Shown here: piece after piece, positions 59,838 through 64,000 of the stretch
Layout: the number at the start of each line of letters is the position of its first letter
Position numbering within the stretch: position 1 is the stretch's first letter
Origin: Tetrastigma voinierianum
Lineage: Eukaryota; Streptophyta; Magnoliopsida; Vitales; Vitaceae
Direction: 5' to 3'
Length of the DNA stretch: 64,000 nt
NCBI GenBank assembly: GCA_016808115.1
Contig: JAEQBH010003864.1
Coordinates: 372,001-436,000 of the forward strand
Notes under the pieces: model-generated
Databases searched by the model: none
Told to the model about the DNA's origin: nothing
Seen by the model: the letters and a program-made list of their open reading frames with translations, nothing else
Translations under genes and position numbers: made by a program

Positions 59838-60019
59838 CCTAACACTGCTGCTGCTCTGCTGTATTTGGTGTTTTCGGTAGGAAAAAATGTGAAAAAAAAA
59901 ATGAAAAAATGGTGTAGTGAATGAATGGAGCTCTTGCCCATTTGAATATGGATGTGTGTCTATCTGAAAGCATTATGTGTGACATGTATAATATTGGAGT
60001 GCAATTTTGGCTAAGCAAA

Positions 60020-60375
60020 GTGTATTGCAATATAGCTTGAGGAATTTAGCAATTGTATTGCAATAGGAGGAGCTTAAGGGTTGAGAAAATTGTATTTTCT
60101 GAGAATTGCTTATTGCAATGAGGCTTTTAAGTAGGCTGGGGTAGCATTACCGGGAGTATTCATTGTATTTAATATATGGAGTGCAGTAGGTTCAAAATTG
60201 TATTGCAATATAGAAGTGTGTAGTGGAAAAATTGTCTTGCAATATGGTGACTTGAAGGGCTAGAAGGGGAGTTGTATTGCAAGACAACCAAGAGTATTGC
60301 AACAAAGGGCTGCTGGAAAAGTATATTGCAAGTAGGAATTGTATTGCAATACAATTATTGCTATTGCAACTTAGG
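60020..60375. repeat. Interspersed array of the palindrome TATTGCAATA
   Basis: TATTGCAATA or a close variant (TTGCAATAT, TATTGCAAG, TATTGCAAC) occurs about ten times near 60023, 60056, 60111, 60201, 60236, 60275, 60295, 60323, 60341 and 60362. Spacing is irregular (18-90 bases), with unrelated DNA between copies. Confidence 0.85.
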
Positions 60376-61033
60376 TGGCTCTACCGGTAATCAATCTGAT
60401 GTCAGTGAGCACGTGTCGGTGAGCAGTAACGGTCAACGGTCAACTATGAGCAGTACTTGATCGCGGTCACGTGAACGGTAAATTACAATTTTCCCAAAAA
60501 TAATAATAATAATAATAATAAAATCAAATAAAATGGAACAAAATTTTGAAAAAAAAAAAGGAAATTTTCGAAAATAAAATTTTTGATGTTAAAAAAAATG
60601 ATTTGACATGTGGAAATTAGTTGTCTTGCATTGCACATCATGCGAGACATAGTATATAAAGGTTGCATGTTTTTAATTGCGTGATTTTTGTGTTTCAAAT
60701 TACGTGGAAGGACATTACACGGTATGATGAATATAGGAATTATGATTGCTTGCGGTTGTTGCACAGCGAGAAATTACTATGCGCAATTATGTATCTTGTA
60801 TAAGAAAGGGTAAATGTTAAGGTAGGAACTATGACCTTAGGGATTTGGATCTTGAAATGAACAAAAGCTTATAATTTTATTGAAGTAAATGAATTGAGTG
60901 GTTGAAATTGTGCAGCAGAAATGAAGCAGATCGGTTCGCGGTTGTCAGAATCTATTAGTAATTGGCATGTGCATTGCTAGTTAGGCTGAAATGGATAAAT
61001 GATTCTTGTTGCCCACTTTGGAAGCATATGTAG

Positions 61034-61270
61034 ATGGCTAGTCGGTGGCAGGCGAGGGACCTCCCCAGAGACCTTGGAGGAGCCTTGTATGTGAGTTCTC
61101 CCTTAGGGATTCGGGCGAGAATAAGGATGATATGTCGAGGTTGCGAGCTGGAGATCTCGGGGACTCTACTCACAGTGGACCTGAGGCTCATGGACATGTC
61201 AGCGTTCGATGTCATCCTAGGGATGGATTGGTGTGGCGGCTTATGGGATGCGCTATGTGATTGTGAGTAG
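61034..61270 (+). pseudogene. Gypsy protease region (retroviral-type aspartyl protease)
   Basis: The open stretch contains YVSSPLGIRARI, MICRGCELEI and LRLMDMSAFDVILGMDW. The last of these is the conserved end of the plant gypsy protease domain. The catalytic D-S-G end lies upstream and is not readable. The stretch immediately precedes the RT of the same element. Confidence 0.82.
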
Positions 61271-61439
61271 GAGGTTCTGCTGCTTTATCGTGGGCGGTAC
61301 TCGTGTGTGGCTTGTTCGGGGGCAAGCATGACATTTGCCCCGAGACGGTATACGAGTCAGTGTCGAGGGCCAGTTAAGCGGATTGGCTAGCGAGCCTTAC
61401 CACGAAGGGCGAAGAAGACGGACTTAGATCTACACTCCA

Positions 61440-62260
61440 AGTAGTGTGCGAATATGTGGATGTTTTTCCGGATTAGCTACGGACTACCTCGCGAGAGGGT
61501 CGTAGACCGGTATCGAGTTTTTGATATTTCACCCATCTCTATGACTCCGCATGGGATGACACGGTGGAATTTGTAGGGAACTCGAGTCCGATTCACGAGC
61601 TATTGGACAAGAGGTTCATTAGGCCCAGGAAACATACCATGGGGCGCCGGTTATTCTGCGAGAAGAAGAAGGAGCCAGACCCTTCGTGTGCATTGATTGC
61701 AAACCAGTTGAACGAGGAGTTCGCGATCCAAGAATCGGTACCCATTGCAGAAAGTTGATGATTTATTTGATCGATTGCGAGAGCGGGTATACTCAAGATA
61801 GACCCAGCCATGCTTGGTTACCATCGGTGAGGGTTAAGGGAGAGGCAGATATCCACAAGAGCGGCGTTTAGGATGCGTTATGGGCACTTTGAGTTCTGAT
61901 GATGCGCTGGATACGAATGCGCGGCATCATTTCATAGACCTCATGCATAGGGTGTTCTGGCACTTATCTAGATCAGTTTGTCATAATTCTTCGTGGATGA
62001 CATCTTGATCTACTCCCGGTCGAGTGGGGCGTAGTATCACTTGAGGATTGTTTTACGATTGTTGAAGACCATCGGTATACGATAAAGATTCGATAAGATG
62101 CGAGTTTTGGCTTGCGAGGTGAGATTTTTGGGACACGTGGTGTCGGCATCGGGAAGTGTCAGTCGACCAAGAAGGTTGGGGCAATGATGAGTTGGGAGGG
62201 CCGGAATTCAATCTTCGAATACGTAGTTTCTTGGGATTAGGCTGGGTGTCATGGGGTCGA
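61440..62260 (+). pseudogene. Gypsy reverse transcriptase, decayed
   Basis: Readable in mixed frames: ISPISMTPHGMT (about 61525), IHELLDKRFIRPRK (about 61590), YPLPKVDDLFDRL-like (about 61740-61780), SKIDPA-like (about 61795), and the active site F-V-D-D-I-L-I-Y-S with F-V-D-D at 61990-62001. It continues to an EFWLARxxFLGHVVS-like stretch (about 62105-62145) and a final RSFLGL-like piece (about 62225). It is the same lineage as the element at 13081, with the same FIRP and KxxYPLP order. Many indels. Confidence 0.87.
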
Positions 62261-62269
62261 GGAGAATGG

Positions 62270-63180
62270 GCTGAGATTGTCCATTCGAGGGCGGGATAAT
62301 CAGGACTTAGCTATGGGACATGGACTCCCATGGTTGGGGCCGGCCACGACCATAGAAGAGAGATCGAGGATGCTTTCGAGCACTCGGGATGCGGTGTTGT
62401 TAGCAGAGGGAGGATCGGCCTTCTTTGGTTCGGGAAGGGCGAGAGACTTACACTTCACACGGTTTTAGGACCGGGGCGAGGATTGGGCGCCGCAAGGGAG
62501 CGAGGATTCCCCCCCAAGACACGGATCCCGGGACTTTGGGATGGTGCGATCCGAGTTAGGCGTAGAAACGGGGAGGTACACGGTTCATTCCTCCACGACT
62601 AGTGAGACGGAGGAACCGAGTTTAGTTTCGGTCTTTATACATGCACTCCGTGCACGAGATAGGCGGAGGGGGCGGAGTGTGGGTCGAAGTCGGGGCCGGT
62701 CGAGGTTGCAACGGAAGCGTAGTGGACCCAGGGTGGCGGCGAGTAGAACATATTGGTTTGTTGATGTCGGAGGGCTTGACATGGATGAGTTAATGAAGCC
62801 ATCGGGTTGTTATTAATTGGGACCTTAAGCTAGGAGTTGTCATACGGAGCCACGACCTTGGATTTGGGCTTAGAAGGTTAAGGCCTTTAGAGAAGCCCGG
62901 GAATAGATGTTCTTCCTGGATGTAGGGTGAGGATTGACCTGATGGAGGTCATGATTATGAGTGAGATCTGCGAGATCATGGTGGACCCGGGATTGGGTGT
63001 CCACCGGTATGGCATTATTAGTTACGTGCACGGTAACATCGCGTCGAGTCGGGTGTGGGTGCATGGTATTGTCATTCATCACTCTTGGTGAGTGTGGGTT
63101 GAGTTTGTCTTTGGGACTACGTCCAATGAATACTCATATTTCGAATAAGGAAATGAAGAGTAATTAAAGTGTGTTGGGCA
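62270..63180 (+). other. Rearranged part of the gypsy polyprotein
   Basis: RNase H should be here, but no motif could be recognised with confidence. The DNA is GC-richer and has overlapping short frames on both strands. It is either heavily decayed or replaced. Confidence 0.4.
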
Positions 63181-63230
63181 AAGAAAAAAGGGGGCCGTTA
63201 ATCCCCTAAGGTGAGAACCCGGGAGTTAGG

Positions 63231-63350
63231 GTGTAAGAGACCCGGGGAGGTATCCTGAATTTCTATGTGGGTGTAAGAGACCCGTGGAGATATCCGAAAT
63301 TTCTGTATGAATGTAAGAGGCTCGAAGTGTAAGCCGAAGAGTTATGTTGC
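63231..63350. repeat. Minisatellite, 40-base unit, three copies
   Basis: Units begin GTGTAAGAGACCCGGGGAGG (63231), GTGTAAGAGACCCGTGGAGA (63271) and ATGTAAGAGGCTCGAAG (63311, degenerate). Confidence 0.85.
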
Positions 63351-63352
63351 CC

Positions 63353-63485
63353 GAGATGAAAACACACGGTCAGATTATCACGTAGACTTAGAGTTGGTGA
63401 TAGGGTCGGGTGACTCGAGAGATGAAAACACACGGTCGGGGTTATCACGTAGACTTAGAGTTGAGTGATAGAGTCGGGATGACTC
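63353..63485. repeat. Minisatellite, 66-base unit, two copies
   Basis: Units begin GAGATGAAAACACACGGTC at 63353 and 63419 and share TTATCACGTAGACTTAGAG and a final GACTCGAGA. Confidence 0.9.
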
Positions 63486-63714
63486 GAGATTTGGATACCG
63501 CACTGGGAATTGCATTGGGTGTTGTTGAGGCGAGCAGGGCTCGGTATATGGATGTCATACATGACATGGACTAGGTTGGCCCGGTCCATTGGATTGTACG
63601 TGTTGTGACCTTGGGAAGGTCGGCGTTTACAAAGTAAAGAGGTTGTGTAGGGTTACACGTTGGTAATGGATTATATATACGGGTGTTAGAGGAGGACCGC
63701 GGCTAGCAGAGCAT

Positions 63715-64000
63715 CGATCTGGATTATAAGGGCAGGCGGGAAGAGCACGCAGCAGGTGGAATTCACCTACAACAAACGATTCTTAGGGGCGAGTATACAG
63801 ATGGCACCATATGAGGCATTGTATAGGAGACCATGTAGATCACCATTATGATTGGACCGAGATGGAAGAGAGCTCCATCACGGTCTTGATCTTATTAGAG
63901 ACACCTCAGAAAAGGTGAGCTTGATCACGGCCGGCGTCTTCTCCGCGGCTCGGTGACGAGAAGAATTTATGCGGATGTACGGCGTCGACCCTTAGAGTTC
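63715..64000 (+). pseudogene. Gypsy integrase C-terminal core, runs off the window
   Basis: Readable: EFTYNKRFLGASIQMAPYEA then LYRRPCRSPL (about 63762-63845) and LIRDTSEKVSLI (about 63888-63925), the same block as at 19240-19420 in the first gypsy element. The sequence continues beyond the window, where the 3' LTR of the element is expected. Confidence 0.85.

Larger units (their letters stand above)
58990..61030 (+). other. Gypsy leader / gag region, unreadable, microsatellite-rich
   Basis: Between the primer site and the protease, where gag should be, only low-complexity and AT-rich DNA is seen: A-runs near 59486 and 59600, TA runs at 59755-59799 and 59816-59837, and an (AAT)n run at 60500-60521. 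No gag motif was recognised, so gag is deleted, replaced or decayed beyond reading. Confidence 0.6.

Overview
The window reads as nuclear DNA from a flowering plant, almost certainly a dicot, in a repeat-dense (pericentromere-like) region. The evidence is split genes with GT/AG introns, a class III peroxidase remnant (a plant-only family), plant Ty3/gypsy and Ty1/copia retroelements with initiator-Met-tRNA-type primer sites, an hAT transposase with a BED finger, and a CACTA transposon end. Base composition is AT-rich with a few GC-rich islands. I find no intact host protein-coding gene: every recognisable coding stretch carries stops or frameshifts.

Layout. 0-2.9 kb: degenerate tandem repeat and AT-rich DNA. 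2.95-4.25 kb: broken peroxidase gene with promoter. 4.9-5.55 kb: copia LTR tail with primer site, then a foldback element. 6.97-11.0 kb: copy 1 of a long repeat that returns at 25.1-32.3 kb. 11.0-13.1 kb: GC- and CpG-rich island of unknown origin. 13.1-19.7 kb: Tekay/Del-like gypsy polyprotein (+) split by a ~4 kb LTR-like insertion. 20-25.1 kb: Athila-like gypsy gag and protease (+), its gag split by a ~1.4 kb LTR. 25.1-32.3 kb: repeat copy 2, holding a ~3 kb nested insertion rich in the word GTCGCGAC. 32.4-34.3 kb: 5' end of a minus-strand copia element. 34.98-35.22 kb: inverted repeat made of an integrase fragment. 35.36-35.64 kb: small foldback transposon. 36.3 kb: second peroxidase scrap. 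36.4-40.2 kb: decayed hAT transposase (-), next to a ~200-bp satellite (40.3-41.5 kb). 41.6-42.4 kb: GC-rich, promoter-like 5' gene end. 42.4-51.7 kb: minus-strand chromodomain gypsy element whose LTR is split by a complete Ty1/copia element (both LTRs, 5-bp target duplication). 51.7-about 56 kb: CACTA transposon end. 56.2-64 kb: one gypsy LTR interrupted by a younger relative with a full 2.0-kb LTR, primer site, protease, RT and integrase remnants running off the window.

How it fits together. This is a nest of elements inserted into each other, and the insertion order can be read at several joints. The peroxidase scraps 33 kb apart suggest an older duplicated peroxidase locus broken up by the transposons. 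The most unusual recurring pattern is that several unrelated retroelement segments each carry an irregular array of their own short palindromic or inverted word (GTCGCGAC, TATTGCAATA, GCTACA/TGTAGC, GGTACC-type), mostly within LTR or leader DNA.
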